Of a stretch of DNA of 64,000 nucleotides, positions 37,349 to 46,547 are shown piece by piece. This DNA comes from Shewanella marina JCM 15074 (GTDB lineage: Bacteria; Pseudomonadota; Gammaproteobacteria; Enterobacterales; Shewanellaceae). The notes beneath the pieces were generated by a model. It saw nothing but the letters and a program-made list of their open reading frames with translations. It was not told the origin of the DNA and did not search any database. Position numbers and translations under genes: made by a program. Within the stretch, counting starts at the first letter, position 1. Each line of letters opens with the position of its first letter. The stretch spans positions 1-64,000 of the forward strand of contig NZ_BALM01000024.1 in assembly GCF_000614975.1 (NCBI RefSeq), written 5' to 3'.

Positions 37349-37984
37349 TTGAATAACTATTTTTCTAGCCCTTTTGTAGGGATACCATTACAGCAACAGG
37401 TCACTAATCCTAATATTATTGTTGGTGAGCACAGTTATTACTCTGGTTATTACCATCAGCATAGTTTTGATGATTGTGCCCGCTATTTAATGCCAGACAG
37501 AGATGATGTCGATAAGTTAATCATTGGCCGTTACTGTTCTATTGGTTCTGGTGCGGTCTTTATGATGGCGGGTAATCAAGGTCATCAACATCATTGGGCC
37601 AGTAGTTTCCCATTCTTTTATCAAGATAATCCCAACTTTACTGATGCCAAAGATGGTTTTGAGCGAGCAGGGGATACCGTTATTGGTGACGATGTTTGGA
37701 TTGGTAGTGAAGCCATGTTGATGAGTGGTATTAATGTGGGTACAGGTGCTGTTATTGCCAGCCGCGCGATGGTGACTAAAGATGTACCGCCTTATGCCAT
37801 TATTGGCGGTAATCCCGCTAAAATCATCCGTTATCGCTTTACTGAATCACAAATAGCGCGATTACTTGAAATGCAGTGGTGTCATTGGCCTGATGAACAA
37901 GTTAAAGCCGCTATGGCATTAATTTGTTCTGCAGACATTGAGGGGTTATATCAATACTGGTTACAAAATATAAAGTCAGAATAA
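37349..37984 (+). CDS. catB: CatB-type (xenobiotic) acetyltransferase
   Basis: 211 residues from a TTG start. [23 protein letters not shown]...[22 protein letters not shown] is the N-terminus of hexapeptide-repeat xenobiotic acetyltransferases. Left-handed beta-helix repeats follow ([31 protein letters not shown] with the catalytic His; [49 protein letters not shown]). CatB enzymes acetylate chloramphenicol with acetyl-CoA. Chromosomal homologues occur in Shewanella and Vibrio, and the family is also found as cassettes. Here it lacks an attC. Its stop abuts the stop of the next gene with no gap. Actual resistance is unknown. Confidence 0.9.
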   Translation: MNNYFSSPFVGIPLQQQVTNPNIIVGEHSYYSGYYHQHSFDDCARYLMPDRDDVDKLIIGRYCSIGSGAVFMMAGNQGHQHHWASSFPFFYQDNPNFTDAKDGFERAGDTVIGDDVWIGSEAMLMSGINVGTGAVIASRAMVTKDVPPYAIIGGNPAKIIRYRFTESQIARLLEMQWCHWPDEQVKAAMALICSADIEGLYQYWLQNIKSE

Positions 37985-38743
37985 CTAGAATTTACCATTG
38001 TCATTTTTCCATAAATTGAGATCGGGAACCACTTCTGTTGTGTCCCAATGTTCCATAATTTTACCGTTGCTCAGCCGGAAAAGATCATAAAAAGAGGTAT
38101 GCTGTTGTTCATGCATACCTTCACATACACTTAAAACAAAGTTACCTTCAGCGAGCACTCGATGCATTTTTTGGTAATCGAGTTGTTGATGCATAAATTG
38201 CTGTTGTAATCGTGAATGTAAGGCGACTATACCATCATGATGAGTAGGACTATGATCAATCAGGTTATGATCGACATATTCTTCAAGCCGTGAGAGCTCT
38301 TTTGCTATCAGTACTGAGTTAATAAATTGTTTGATCCGTTGACGGTTAGTTTCTGTTTTATCAAGATCTTCAATGTTGTTGCTACCATCAACCATAGAAT
38401 GGCCTGCTGGATTGATTGCTTGACGACGCTGAATATTATCCCAATGTTCAACGACTTGGTCATGCTCAAAACGAAATACTTCAAAGCCAATATTGGAATG
38501 AGCAAAGTCATATTCAGTATGACCAAAAACATAATCACCATCCGCAAAAATTCGAGCAATATTGACCTTAGGATTCGTTTTTGAAAGGCGTTTAAATAAC
38601 GCGGCTAAACCTTCACTTCCTTCGTGTGTTTGCGGATTATGCTGAATATATTGAGCCTCATTGACCACTTTGACTGACTCACTATCTCCAGTCTCAATTC
38701 CTTTAAGTAGTGCACATATTTGCTGCTTTCTAATATCGCTCAT
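37985..38743 (-). CDS. Protein with two tandem SnoaL/NTF2-like domains
   Basis: 252 residues. Two similar halves, about 1-115 and 130-250, each have Y(I/L).H(N/S)P....G, an NI.RI/HRVLAEG.FV core and FRFE...EHWDN / FRLSNGKIMEHWDTTE. This is the SnoaL-like fold of polyketide cyclase and NTF2 relatives. Such proteins hydrolyse, isomerise or simply bind small ligands; the ligand is unknown. Convergent with catB. No signal peptide. The fusion of two copies is clear from sequence. Confidence 0.85.
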   Translation of the reverse strand: MSDIRKQQICALLKGIETGDSESVKVVNEAQYIQHNPQTHEGSEGLAALFKRLSKTNPKVNIARIFADGDYVFGHTEYDFAHSNIGFEVFRFEHDQVVEHWDNIQRRQAINPAGHSMVDGSNNIEDLDKTETNRQRIKQFINSVLIAKELSRLEEYVDHNLIDHSPTHHDGIVALHSRLQQQFMHQQLDYQKMHRVLAEGNFVLSVCEGMHEQQHTSFYDLFRLSNGKIMEHWDTTEVVPDLNLWKNDNGKF

Positions 38744-39026
38744 ATAGCTCGCCTTAGATGTTATGTCTGGAGATACATAACTAATCTCGCTTATTTGTAT
38801 ATGTTTGTCTAGTTACAAGCATATACAGGTTATTGATTGGTAAGCTTGATAGTACTTAGATGCTATAAATTTGGTGCAGAGTAACTCCTTTTAATGCCTA
38901 TAATGTTTTTACGTGTTGTCACCCAATTTAGGTGGGGTGGTGAGCTCTCAGTTACAACTATGCGCTTTTTCTAATGTTAATGTGAGTATCTATTTGTACG
39001 TTTAATCATATAAATTTGGAGGCATG

Positions 39027-39377
39027 ATGAAAAACAATACAGAATTATCAAAAAAAGATGATGCTCAAGTACTTTGTACCAATTTTTCTTTGAATAAAGA
39101 AATCTCTGCTTGGTTGAAAATGAAAAGAAATAGGCAAGGATATACGATGCGAATTTTAGCATTAAAAATGGGTAAATCTCACTCCTATATCAGTAAAATA
39201 GAGGCATCACAAAGTAAATTAAGTGTTGGGGATTATATTGAATATTGTCGCGCATTGAATGCGGACCCATGTGAAGGTATTGAGTATCTAAAATGGTATA
39301 AAATTTCGAGTATTTTAACTAGAATAAATAAGATTAAAGGTCTGAATATTTTAGATGTAAACTTAGCAAAAAAGTAA
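39027..39377 (+). CDS. XRE-family helix-turn-helix regulator
   Basis: 116 residues from the ATG at 39027, which is better spaced from GGAGG than the ATG three bases earlier. A Cro/C1-type HTH covers about residues 30-90: ISAWLKMKRNRQGYTMRILALKMGKSHSYISKIEASQSKLSVGDYIEYCRALNADP. A short C-terminal extension (YKISSILTRINKIKG...) is not recognised. Very AT-rich, like its surroundings. Its target is unknown; the neighbouring minus-strand gene of 277 residues is a candidate by position only. Confidence 0.85.
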   Translation: MKNNTELSKKDDAQVLCTNFSLNKEISAWLKMKRNRQGYTMRILALKMGKSHSYISKIEASQSKLSVGDYIEYCRALNADPCEGIEYLKWYKISSILTRINKIKGLNILDVNLAKK

Positions 39378-39435
39378 GTCTTAAATATTTTTATGTAAAC
39401 TTAACTAAAAGTAAGTGATGATGAGTTATATTATT

Positions 39436-39468
39436 AAAATAGCAGAACGAATATGTTCTGCTATTTTA
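39436..39468. terminator. Bidirectional terminator between the XRE gene and the 277-residue ORF
   Basis: Perfect 13-base stem AAAATAGCAGAAC / GTTCTGCTATTTT with a 6-base loop, between convergent genes. Confidence 0.88.
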
Positions 39469-39476
39469 TATAATGC

Positions 39477-40310
39477 CTATCTATAATTCTTTAATTCTTG
39501 TTTTACTCTATATTTTGCAGTTTTAAATTGCTCCTCTCCAATAATATCATCTTCAGATAAATTTAGCCCAATATTGAAAATGGATGCCATAGACTTATTT
39601 GAAATTTTACATGTGTCTTCAAATATTCTTGGTGAGTCAATTTCTTCTTTTTGAATCGTAGCATAAAAAGAACGAATAGAATCACTTATAGATGGCCTTT
39701 TTGACTTTATACCCATTTTAGTTGATAGGTCCTTGGGCACCACTTTAGCTTTGCTTGCGTCATCTGATATACATGAAATTACTTCTGCTATATCAGGTAG
39801 CTGATCATATTCTAATTCTTCGCTTTTGATTAAATATTCATTGTTAGTTGGTTTATTTAATTTGCCATTATTATTCGCGGCATTAATAATATCTTTAGTA
39901 CAACAATAGCAATCTGTTTTTATTTTTGATGTTTTACATATGTTTGATCTTTGTTTTAGCAATACGCTTAAATTTGTAGCTGATTTTTCTATTTGACTAT
40001 TGATCAACTTTAGCTGTTTTAGATCATCTCTAGCTTTTACTAAGTGATAAGGTGTATAGCTTTCAAATGTAGATAACAAAGCTTCTAATACGATCATTCT
40101 TTTATTGACAGGAATGTTCAATATTAATTGTTCACAAAATTCTATAGTTTCAATTTCATTAAATCTATTAAGAATTAACGAAATTACTGAGTTTTCAGAT
40201 TTATTAATGTTTTCACAGTTTAGTTTTCTTTTTATCGTTAGGAACTTTCTTATTGATTCTATACTATTCATTAACAATGCTTTCTCTAGCATTATCTTTT
40301 GTTCATTCAT
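39477..40310 (-). CDS. Unrecognised 277-residue protein
   Basis: Start ATG with GGAGTAAAAC directly upstream, so translation is well supported. The first 120 residues are helical and rich in Ile, Leu and Lys (EKALLMNSIESIRKFLTIKRK; QLILNIPVNKRMIVLEALLSTFE). A middle segment contains the cluster CKTSKIKTDCYCC (four Cys in 13 residues), possibly metal-binding. The C-terminal third is polar with SDSIRSFYATIQKEEIDSPRIFEDTCKIS. No membrane helix or signal peptide. I do not recognise a family. Codon use is strongly A/T-biased, as in the whole 39-41.5 kb block, which suggests foreign origin. Confidence 0.7.
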   Translation of the reverse strand: MNEQKIMLEKALLMNSIESIRKFLTIKRKLNCENINKSENSVISLILNRFNEIETIEFCEQLILNIPVNKRMIVLEALLSTFESYTPYHLVKARDDLKQLKLINSQIEKSATNLSVLLKQRSNICKTSKIKTDCYCCTKDIINAANNNGKLNKPTNNEYLIKSEELEYDQLPDIAEVISCISDDASKAKVVPKDLSTKMGIKSKRPSISDSIRSFYATIQKEEIDSPRIFEDTCKISNKSMASIFNIGLNLSEDDIIGEEQFKTAKYRVKQELKNYR

Positions 40311-41054
40311 GTTTTACTCCATATAACTGATCCGACATTCGTGCTTAGTATCATAATAGTTAATAAGTAAAAAATTATGGAAACTGTTAAAGTCTTTAAA
40401 TATTTATCTCGGTTACATGTATAGCCTATAAATAATATATTAGTAAAGTAACTTGATAAAATAAGATTTCATGATATAGCTGTAGTGTAAATAGCCTTAT
40501 TATTCAAAATTTTATGATGAAATAATTATTTAATTGATAACTTGGTGGTATGGCTTTTTTATCTTTTAATCTAATAAATAGATTGCTGTATTTGATATTT
40601 TCGATTATATAAAGTTGATTTTATTCAACATTAATAATGATGTCAGCTTGAATACCATACTATTTATATGGTTATTAGGTGACGTATATTTTAATATTAT
40701 ATGGCTGTTGAGTATAATGGATATATCATTAGATATGTTAAATCTATATTGACTTGCTGATTTTAATGATGTGACATTATTGATTTATGTTTTGGTTATT
40801 TTTAAATTCATTCGAACGATTTTTTTGTCACAGAGTAATTATAACTCTGTGATAGCTTATTTTTACTGTTGTGATAGAAGTATAAACACATGCTTTGATT
40901 AGTAGATTTCTATTGGAGCAAACCAAGTTTATTTATGTGTAAAAGTAAGATGTACAGTGATTCCACTTAACTGGTTTTATTTCATGGTATGATTCGATTT
41001 GACAATAGCTATACAACCATTGTCAAGGTGAGTCATTTGTTGAGTTTCATATAT
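40311..41054. other. Very AT-rich gene-free stretch
   Basis: About 740 bases without a credible ORF on either strand. An 8-base inverted pair TTGACAAT (40999) / ATTGTCAA (41019) with a 12-base gap could be an operator. Nothing else can be supported. Confidence 0.5.
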
Positions 41055-41088
41055 TTAGTAAATAGAATCAACTTATTCTATTTACTAA
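41055..41088. repeat. 14-base perfect hairpin at the end of the small minus-strand ORF
   Basis: TTAGTAAATAGAAT (41055-41068) and ATTCTATTTACTAA (41075-41088) with a 6-base loop. It overlaps the stop and last codons of the ORF ending at 41068. AT-only pairing except for two G-C pairs; a weak terminator or an mRNA-stabilising end. Confidence 0.6.
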
Positions 41089-41241
41089 GTTAGTCTCTAC
41101 ACTATTGTAAGTTGTTAATGTATTAGGAGGTGATTCAATCATTGTTCCTAATCTTTGACTATTTTTGTTCGATGGTGTTGTATCTGCTTTTGGTTGAGTA
41201 ATAAGTAGAGATAGTATTAGTGTATGTATTATATATATCAT
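41068..41241 (-). CDS. 57-residue putative exported peptide
   Basis: MIYIIHTLILSLLITQPKADTTPSNKN...: a hydrophobic start of about 15 residues and a plausible signal cleavage near PKA, then a polar Ser/Thr/Asn-rich tail ending NRIS. The ATG at 41241 has GAGGTG six bases upstream; an in-frame GTG inside that ribosome site is not the start. It may be a short secreted or membrane-tethered peptide. No family recognised. It has a tiny same-strand neighbour upstream with the same design. Confidence 0.5.
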   Translation of the reverse strand: MIYIIHTLILSLLITQPKADTTPSNKNSQRLGTMIESPPNTLTTYNSVETNLVNRIS

Positions 41242-41335
41242 TTTAATCACCTCATGTTATTGGGGTATATGTTTATATTGTTTTCAGAACTTTATTGTCA
41301 ATGTAGTGGATGTAAGTTTTATAATATTTAACTTG

Positions 41336-41440
41336 TTAAGGAGTGATGGTCATGTTATCTACCGTCAGTGATCCTGCATAAATATTAAAAGTAACAATGA
41401 TAAATATAACAACTATCAGCAATAAAATTTGTTTTATCAT
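41336..41440 (-). CDS. 34-residue putative membrane or exported peptide
   Basis: MIKQILLLIVVIFIIVTFNIYAGSLTVDNMTITP: one strong hydrophobic helix of about 18 residues, an AGS that could be a signal cleavage, and a 10-residue polar tail. AAGGAGTG lies five bases before the ATG. Lies 94 bases upstream of the 57-residue ORF on the same strand. Found by inspection; too short for usual gene callers. Function unknown. Confidence 0.5.
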   Translation of the reverse strand: MIKQILLLIVVIFIIVTFNIYAGSLTVDNMTITP

Positions 41441-41637
41441 CTTACACTCCTTATTTATCATTGATGCAGATTATAATGTTGTTTTAATTCAGGAATGGTA
41501 TCTGAAATGAATAAATATAATAAAGTTTGCTATCTTTTTTAAATGGTTAGGATTGATATCTTTTTGACGGATGGGTATTTATCTAAATATATTTATGGTT
41601 TTATTTTCTATTAATTCTAGCGTGTGAAACTACATAT

Positions 41638-41668
41638 AAATAAGCCCAATGATTAATTGGGCTTATAA
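41638..41668 (-). terminator. Hairpin downstream of yejM
   Basis: AAGCCCAAT / ATTGGGCTT stem with a 5-base loop and A/T flanks, about 65 bases past the yejM stop. Confidence 0.7.
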
Positions 41669-41730
41669 TATATATTAAGTTGCGTGTCAAAGTTGAATTT
41701 AATGTTGGTAAAGTCTTCGACTCTCGCGCA

Positions 41731-43488
41731 TTACCTGAATGAGATCAGGCCACTGAGCCTTTTATCAAGCTGATGTAAATAATGGTTGTCATAAATACGG
41801 TATTTACCATGTCTGTCAATGACAGTAATTTCTTGTTTTTGGTAAATCGCAAAAATACGGTTATCACCCACATAAACCCAGTTTTGGCTATTTGGTTGCA
41901 ATAGACTCCGGCCTGCACTGTAATCCGTGCTTGGGTTGGTACAGCCTAATAGCTTAGTCATGAGTGTTGGTACTAAACCATAGTGGCTGGTGCGGTAATT
42001 TATTCTTGATGCCGCGCCGTCTGGCCAATGGATTATCAGTGGTACTTTTACATTAGCAGGTGATAAATTATTTTTTGCTTCATTGGCATTACTGGTAAAT
42101 ACCTTACCACTGACTCCCGTGATAATGATTATGGTATCTGCAGGTTGCGCTTTGACTAATTGCGCTAGCTGTTGGTCAATAAAGTTAATCGATTGGCGGT
42201 ACTGATTAAATAACACTTTTTGAGCCGGTTTTAGTGGAGTATTGGGTTTAACTGTTTCAATGCCCCAAAATCCGGCAGGGGTATCGTAACTTTCTGGTGC
42301 GGTTAAGTTTACTAGTGCAAACCAAGGTGCAGTTTGTTTTGGTTGCCATTGCTCGAAATGTGCGACAGAAGCAAGATCATTATTGGCTGAACTTTGCTGT
42401 GCATCATCACTGATGTAGTGCTTAAACTGCTTGAAAATAGCGGGTGATTTATCGATAACTTCTGTGTGTTTATCTGTAAATAACGCGAGTTTATAACCTG
42501 ATTTAACCAGTGTTTGGCTTAATAACGGTGGAGTATTGGTGAGGTCATAAGCATCCATATAGCTGCCTTGTAGACCATATAATAATGAAAACATGCCACT
42601 GGCATATTCATTACCACCACTTAAGTGGTTAGTAAAATCTTGGTTTTTAGCCGCATATTGAGTTAAAAACGGCATGGTTTTAGCGTTAATTAAGTCAGCG
42701 CGTAGACCGTCTACTGTGATCATTAATACATTGCTTTGTTGCTGTTGGTGACACTGTAGTGGTTCTATTGGGTAAGTTAAGCCTTCAATATTATTGCTAC
42801 GAGCATGACGTGCTGTATTGCTTTCAATGCCATGGCTTTCCATAAATGAACGTGCCGTTGCAGGATACGATAATGGGTAAGTATCATCAAAACGGGTAAT
42901 TTGTGTGACATCGGCAGCGTCTGCCCAAATATGAATTAAATGGCTGCTAACAAAACAGATACCCACAAATGCGACAACCTTGTTGCCCCAGTTTTTACGT
43001 TGAATTTTGTCGATTCTCTTCCACAAAAAGTTAGCTAAGGTCAGCTCTATCGCAATAATGGCGAGTGGGGCGATGATATATGAGGTGCCATGCAAAATAG
43101 CATTAAGATCCGTCCATGCTAAATCAAATGAAAATGGGCTTAAATGTAAGCCATAGTCATCGTAAATGATGGTGTCATAAAGTAGGACATATAGACTAAG
43201 GCTTGCAATAGTTGCTGCTACGCCGCGTAAAATACGCGAGTAGGGCATAATAATCGTAAGTGGAAATAACGTGATAAGATAAACAATAAAGGCTAAAAAG
43301 CTGAAGTGGCCTATGGTACTAATGCTAAGGTAGCCCCAACCTATCCATGTGTCTGGATAGCCAACAGTCTCGATGTAACGATTGCCGATAATCATGGCGA
43401 AGATGCCGTTGATAAAGGCAAACCAATGACCCCAGTTAACTAAGCGAGACACTTTGTCACGCCCAAGTTGTTTTTTCTTCTCACCCAT
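41731..43488 (-). CDS. yejM: YejM/PbgA-type inner-membrane protein (DUF3413 plus sulfatase-like domain)
   Basis: 585 residues. The N-terminal 190 residues form five membrane helices of the DUF3413 type (NWGHWFAFINGIFAMIIGNRYI...). The periplasmic C-terminal domain is sulfatase-like: SNVLMITVDGLRADLINAKTMPFLTQYA, FTNHLSGGNEYASGMFSLLYG, IIIITGVSGKVF. In E. coli YejM (LapC) controls lipopolysaccharide synthesis through LapB and LpxC and binds cardiolipin. The gene order yejM-yejL with divergent yejK is conserved among gammaproteobacteria. The canonical sulfatase metal site is incomplete, as usual in the family. Confidence 0.92.
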   Translation of the reverse strand: MGEKKKQLGRDKVSRLVNWGHWFAFINGIFAMIIGNRYIETVGYPDTWIGWGYLSISTIGHFSFLAFIVYLITLFPLTIIMPYSRILRGVAATIASLSLYVLLYDTIIYDDYGLHLSPFSFDLAWTDLNAILHGTSYIIAPLAIIAIELTLANFLWKRIDKIQRKNWGNKVVAFVGICFVSSHLIHIWADAADVTQITRFDDTYPLSYPATARSFMESHGIESNTARHARSNNIEGLTYPIEPLQCHQQQQSNVLMITVDGLRADLINAKTMPFLTQYAAKNQDFTNHLSGGNEYASGMFSLLYGLQGSYMDAYDLTNTPPLLSQTLVKSGYKLALFTDKHTEVIDKSPAIFKQFKHYISDDAQQSSANNDLASVAHFEQWQPKQTAPWFALVNLTAPESYDTPAGFWGIETVKPNTPLKPAQKVLFNQYRQSINFIDQQLAQLVKAQPADTIIIITGVSGKVFTSNANEAKNNLSPANVKVPLIIHWPDGAASRINYRTSHYGLVPTLMTKLLGCTNPSTDYSAGRSLLQPNSQNWVYVGDNRIFAIYQKQEITVIDRHGKYRIYDNHYLHQLDKRLSGLISFR

Positions 43489-43617
43489 AATAAAGCGTTA
43501 TTTCCTTAACTTTGGTGATGAATACCCAATCAAAAAACAGGCGTTGATTGGGTATCTTAAGTCGTTTTTAATCCTAGCGTTAGTCTTTTATTACTACCAA
43601 GACCAATAACACTATGA

Positions 43618-43833
43618 TTAGTTTTTAATAGATTGTGTTAATGCTTTTGCAAATTGTTCAGCAACAAGCGCACGAGATTGCTCTGGTACTTTGTTTTGTA
43701 GCAGGTTAGAAATGCAATCGCCTAGCACCATTAAGCTTAGGTCTGTAGGTGCTTGGTGCTTGCTTAATACAGCAAGTACATCATTGATGATTGCTTCAAC
43801 TTGCGCATTAGAATATTTTGATTGAATAGCCAT
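43618..43833 (-). CDS. yejL: YejL (UPF0352) small protein
   Basis: 71 residues: MAIQSKYSNAQVEAIINDVLAVLSKHQAPTDLSLMVLGDCISNLLQNKVPEQSRALVAEQFAKALTQSI, the full UPF0352 family pattern and length. Helical, cytoplasmic, function unknown. It lies between yejM (129 bases away, same strand) and yejK (divergent). Confidence 0.95.
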   Translation of the reverse strand: MAIQSKYSNAQVEAIINDVLAVLSKHQAPTDLSLMVLGDCISNLLQNKVPEQSRALVAEQFAKALTQSIKN

Positions 43834-43911
43834 AATTTAAAAAAACTTCACTTAGGAATGGATTAGCAGCATATAATAACAGGAATTATCCCTGTATCAC
43901 TATCTAGGCTT

Positions 43912-44940
43912 ATGAGTATTAACGTCGAACAAGCAATTATTCATGAAATTTCTCAAAATAGTGATGGCCAAATGCGCTGTCGCTTACGTCCACAACCGCT
44001 TTTGAATGGTAATGCGGTAGAAACCATGCTCGAAGAGCTACATCAGACTTATTCAAGTAAAGCCGGTAAGGGCTTTGGTTTTTTTGGTATTCATGGTGAT
44101 GATGGCGAGGCTAACCCCGCTTTTGCTGAAGGTTTATCGGCATATCGTCAAGGTGAGTTAGGCTTTGTTGAGTTTTCAGCTAAAGCGGGTGAGCTGCTGA
44201 TGGATGAGTTATCTAAGTATGACTTCAGTCAAGGCGGCTTTTTATTGATGTCGACTTACACGTCAATTGCTAACGAATATCTATTTGTAGCGTTATTGAA
44301 TGCGAAATCGTCAATGACGGTCTTAGACGATATGGAGTTGACTCAAAATAATCATTTGGATCTTTCTAATATTCAATTAGCTGCCCGTATTGATTTAACT
44401 GAATGGCAAGTTGAAAAAGACTCTAAAAAGTATATTTCATTTATTCGTGGTCGTGCTGGCCGTAAAGTAGCAGATTTCTTCTTAGACTTTATGGGATGTG
44501 TTGAAGGCATTAATCCTAAAGCACAAAATAAAAACTTGATGAATGCCGTTGAAGATTTTGTGGCCAGTAGTGAGTTGACCAAAGAAGAACGTCAGCAATG
44601 CCGTGATAAAGTGTTTGATTACTGTACCGAACGATTTGACGCTGGTGCCGAAATCGAAATGAAAGATTTAGCAGATGAATTAGCTGATGGCGGTATGGAA
44701 TCATTTTATGATTTCGCTAAAGGCGGTGATTACGACTTGGAAGAAGAGTTCCCAGTCGACAAAGCGACTTTACGTCAGCTGAAGAAATTTTCAGGCACTG
44801 GTGGCGGTGTGACGCTAAGTTTTGATGGCGTGCATTTAGGCGAGCGCGTTATTTACGATCCGGTGTCAGACACGATTTTGATTAAAGGCGTGCCTGCAAA
44901 CCTAAAAGATCAGTTAGACCGCCGTTTGAAAGGTGAATAA
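43912..44940 (+). CDS. yejK: Nucleoid-associated protein YejK (NdpA)
   Basis: 342 residues, the family length. [105 protein letters not shown] and the C-terminal [24 protein letters not shown] all match YejK, a nucleoid-associated DNA-binding protein reported to interact with topoisomerase IV. Start has weak ribosome site. It is divergent from yejL and ends before a strong terminator. Confidence 0.95.
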   Translation: MSINVEQAIIHEISQNSDGQMRCRLRPQPLLNGNAVETMLEELHQTYSSKAGKGFGFFGIHGDDGEANPAFAEGLSAYRQGELGFVEFSAKAGELLMDELSKYDFSQGGFLLMSTYTSIANEYLFVALLNAKSSMTVLDDMELTQNNHLDLSNIQLAARIDLTEWQVEKDSKKYISFIRGRAGRKVADFFLDFMGCVEGINPKAQNKNLMNAVEDFVASSELTKEERQQCRDKVFDYCTERFDAGAEIEMKDLADELADGGMESFYDFAKGGDYDLEEEFPVDKATLRQLKKFSGTGGGVTLSFDGVHLGERVIYDPVSDTILIKGVPANLKDQLDRRLKGE

Positions 44941-44956
44941 TCTTAGGTTTTAATAA

Positions 44957-44986
44957 AAAAAACGCGCTCATTGAGCGCGTTTTTTA
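44957..44986. terminator. Bidirectional terminator between yejK and the permease gene
   Basis: Perfect palindrome AACGCGCTCA / TGAGCGCGTT with A and T runs on the two sides; between convergent genes. Confidence 0.92.
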
Positions 44987-45000
44987 TTGGTCGATAACGA

Positions 45001-46112
45001 TTATTGCTTATCTTGTTTATCGAGGAAACCTGCAAATTCAGTTTCGTATAAGTTAAACAATACCAGCGTGACTGCGAAGATAATTGGACCGTAAATTAAG
45101 CCAATAAGACCAAATAGCTGAATACCACCAAGTAATGAGAAGAAAAGTAATAGGGTGCTCATGCCCGAACTCCCCTGCATTAATAGCGGTCGTAAGAAGT
45201 TATCAATAGAACCAACAACAACAACGCCCCAAATTGCTAGAAATAGGCCCCATTGCCAATCACCTGTCAGTGCTAGATAGATAGAAGCCGGCATCCAAAT
45301 TAATGCTGTACCCACAAATGGGATAAATGAAGCAAAGCCCATCATAGACCCCCAGAATAAACCTGGAAAACCCGCCATGCTCATGCTAAGCCGCCTGCAA
45401 AGCCTTGTGCGACCGCCGTTAAAAATGAGCCCAGAACTGCTGACTTTGCAACTTGTTCGACTTCATTAAAAATCTTATCTTCTTGACTACGAGATAGCGG
45501 CAAAATGTGGCGCATAACGCCAACAATTGAGTCGTGGTCGCGTAAAAAGAAAAACAGCACAAATAACATTAAGGTGAAGTTTAAGATAACACCAGTGACG
45601 TCACTTAAAATACTCGTACTCATGCCAACCACTTGGCTACTGACGCCAGCAATTAATGAACTTGCTTTTTGCAGTAATTCAGTTGGTGAGATGGTATCAA
45701 ACGGCAACCATTTATTGATAAAGGTAAATGCGGTTTGGATCCAAGGGTGATGAATCAGTTCTTTGGCTCCGCCATCATTAACCCACTGATAAGCACTACT
45801 GAATGAGGTTGCGCCTTGGCTAACGATTGCAATTGCCACCGTTAATAATGGGATTAATACGATAAAGGTCAGCAAGGTACAAGATATTGCCGCCGAAAAA
45901 TTAGGACTATTACTGAATCGCTTTTGAATACGCGAATGAATAGGCTGAAACAGAATAGAAACGATAAAAGCTAATACAATTGCGCCGACATAGGGGGCAA
46001 TTAATAGATAGCTGGCATAAATAGCGACACAAAGGCAGGCGATTAAAATCCAATGTCTTGATTCGATTTTAAAGCCAGTCGAGCTAGTCGGGTGATTTGG
46101 CATAGTATTCAA
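45001..46112 (-). pseudogene. AI-2E/PerM-family transporter (YdiK-like), broken by a one-base deletion
   Basis: Two frames together give about 370 residues, the length of YdiK. Several membrane helices lie in both parts. The first frame ends ...AQGFAGGLA. Adding one G to the G at 45386 (read on the minus strand) gives AQGFAGGLGMSMAGFPGLFWGSMMGFASFIPFVGTALIWMP, the conserved AI-2E transporter region. The overlap of stop and ATG here is an artefact of the shift. The start may be the TTG at 46112 or the ATG at 46103; neither has a strong ribosome site. The substrate is unknown. The deletion is probably a sequencing error. Confidence 0.85.
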
Positions 46113-46281
46113 TAGATTCTTATTAATTTGGGCTGATTATACCCAATCTACTTGAAAATGCAGTAGCAGGCTGGAATTTAACTGTTTACCTTGTGGGTGT
46201 TGTTACTATTTTGTTATGTTGATGACATAACTAACTATCTGAAATATAAATTATAGCTACTTTATGTTTTTGGGGAGGGCT

Positions 46282-46446
46282 ATGAATAGAGATAACAAAA
46301 TTAAGCAACCAAGTATAATTGAGCAATTATTGCCAACAGAAGTGGGCTTTATACAGTCTTTAATTCAATCTAAGACTCTTGTCATCATGCTCGTTATCTT
46401 TTTGATTTTATTTGTAGGCTTAGGTTTACTTTTAGTTAGTCAATAA
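46282..46446 (+). CDS. Small single-helix membrane protein
   Basis: 54 residues from the ATG at 46282, which has GGGGAGGG upstream. The polar start (MNRDNKIKQPSIIEQLLPTEVGF) is followed by one membrane helix (about 33-51, LVIMLVIFLILFVGLGLLLV). Divergent from the permease gene and convergent with dihydroorotase. No family recognised. Confidence 0.6.
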   Translation: MNRDNKIKQPSIIEQLLPTEVGFIQSLIQSKTLVIMLVIFLILFVGLGLLLVSQ

Positions 46447-46502
46447 GTATGAGCATCATTTTAGACTTGACTACCGAATGGGTAATGAAAGTGTCACAAA
46501 TA

Positions 46503-46530
46503 AAAAACCTCGAACTAAGGTCGAGGTTTT
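46503..46530. terminator. Terminator between the small membrane protein and dihydroorotase genes
   Basis: Stem AAAACCTCGA / TCGAGGTTTT with a short loop and A/T flanks; convergent genes on both sides. Confidence 0.88.
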
Positions 46531-46547
46531 ATTAAATAAAATGACTT

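Noticed and set aside
37349..37984. catB as the eighth cassette
   Set aside because: No attC follows it and no core precedes its start at cassette-like spacing.
41142..41201. Short plus-strand ORF after AGGAGGTGA at 41124
   Set aside because: It is antisense to the small exported-peptide ORF, spaced too far from the ribosome-like site, and only 19 codons long.
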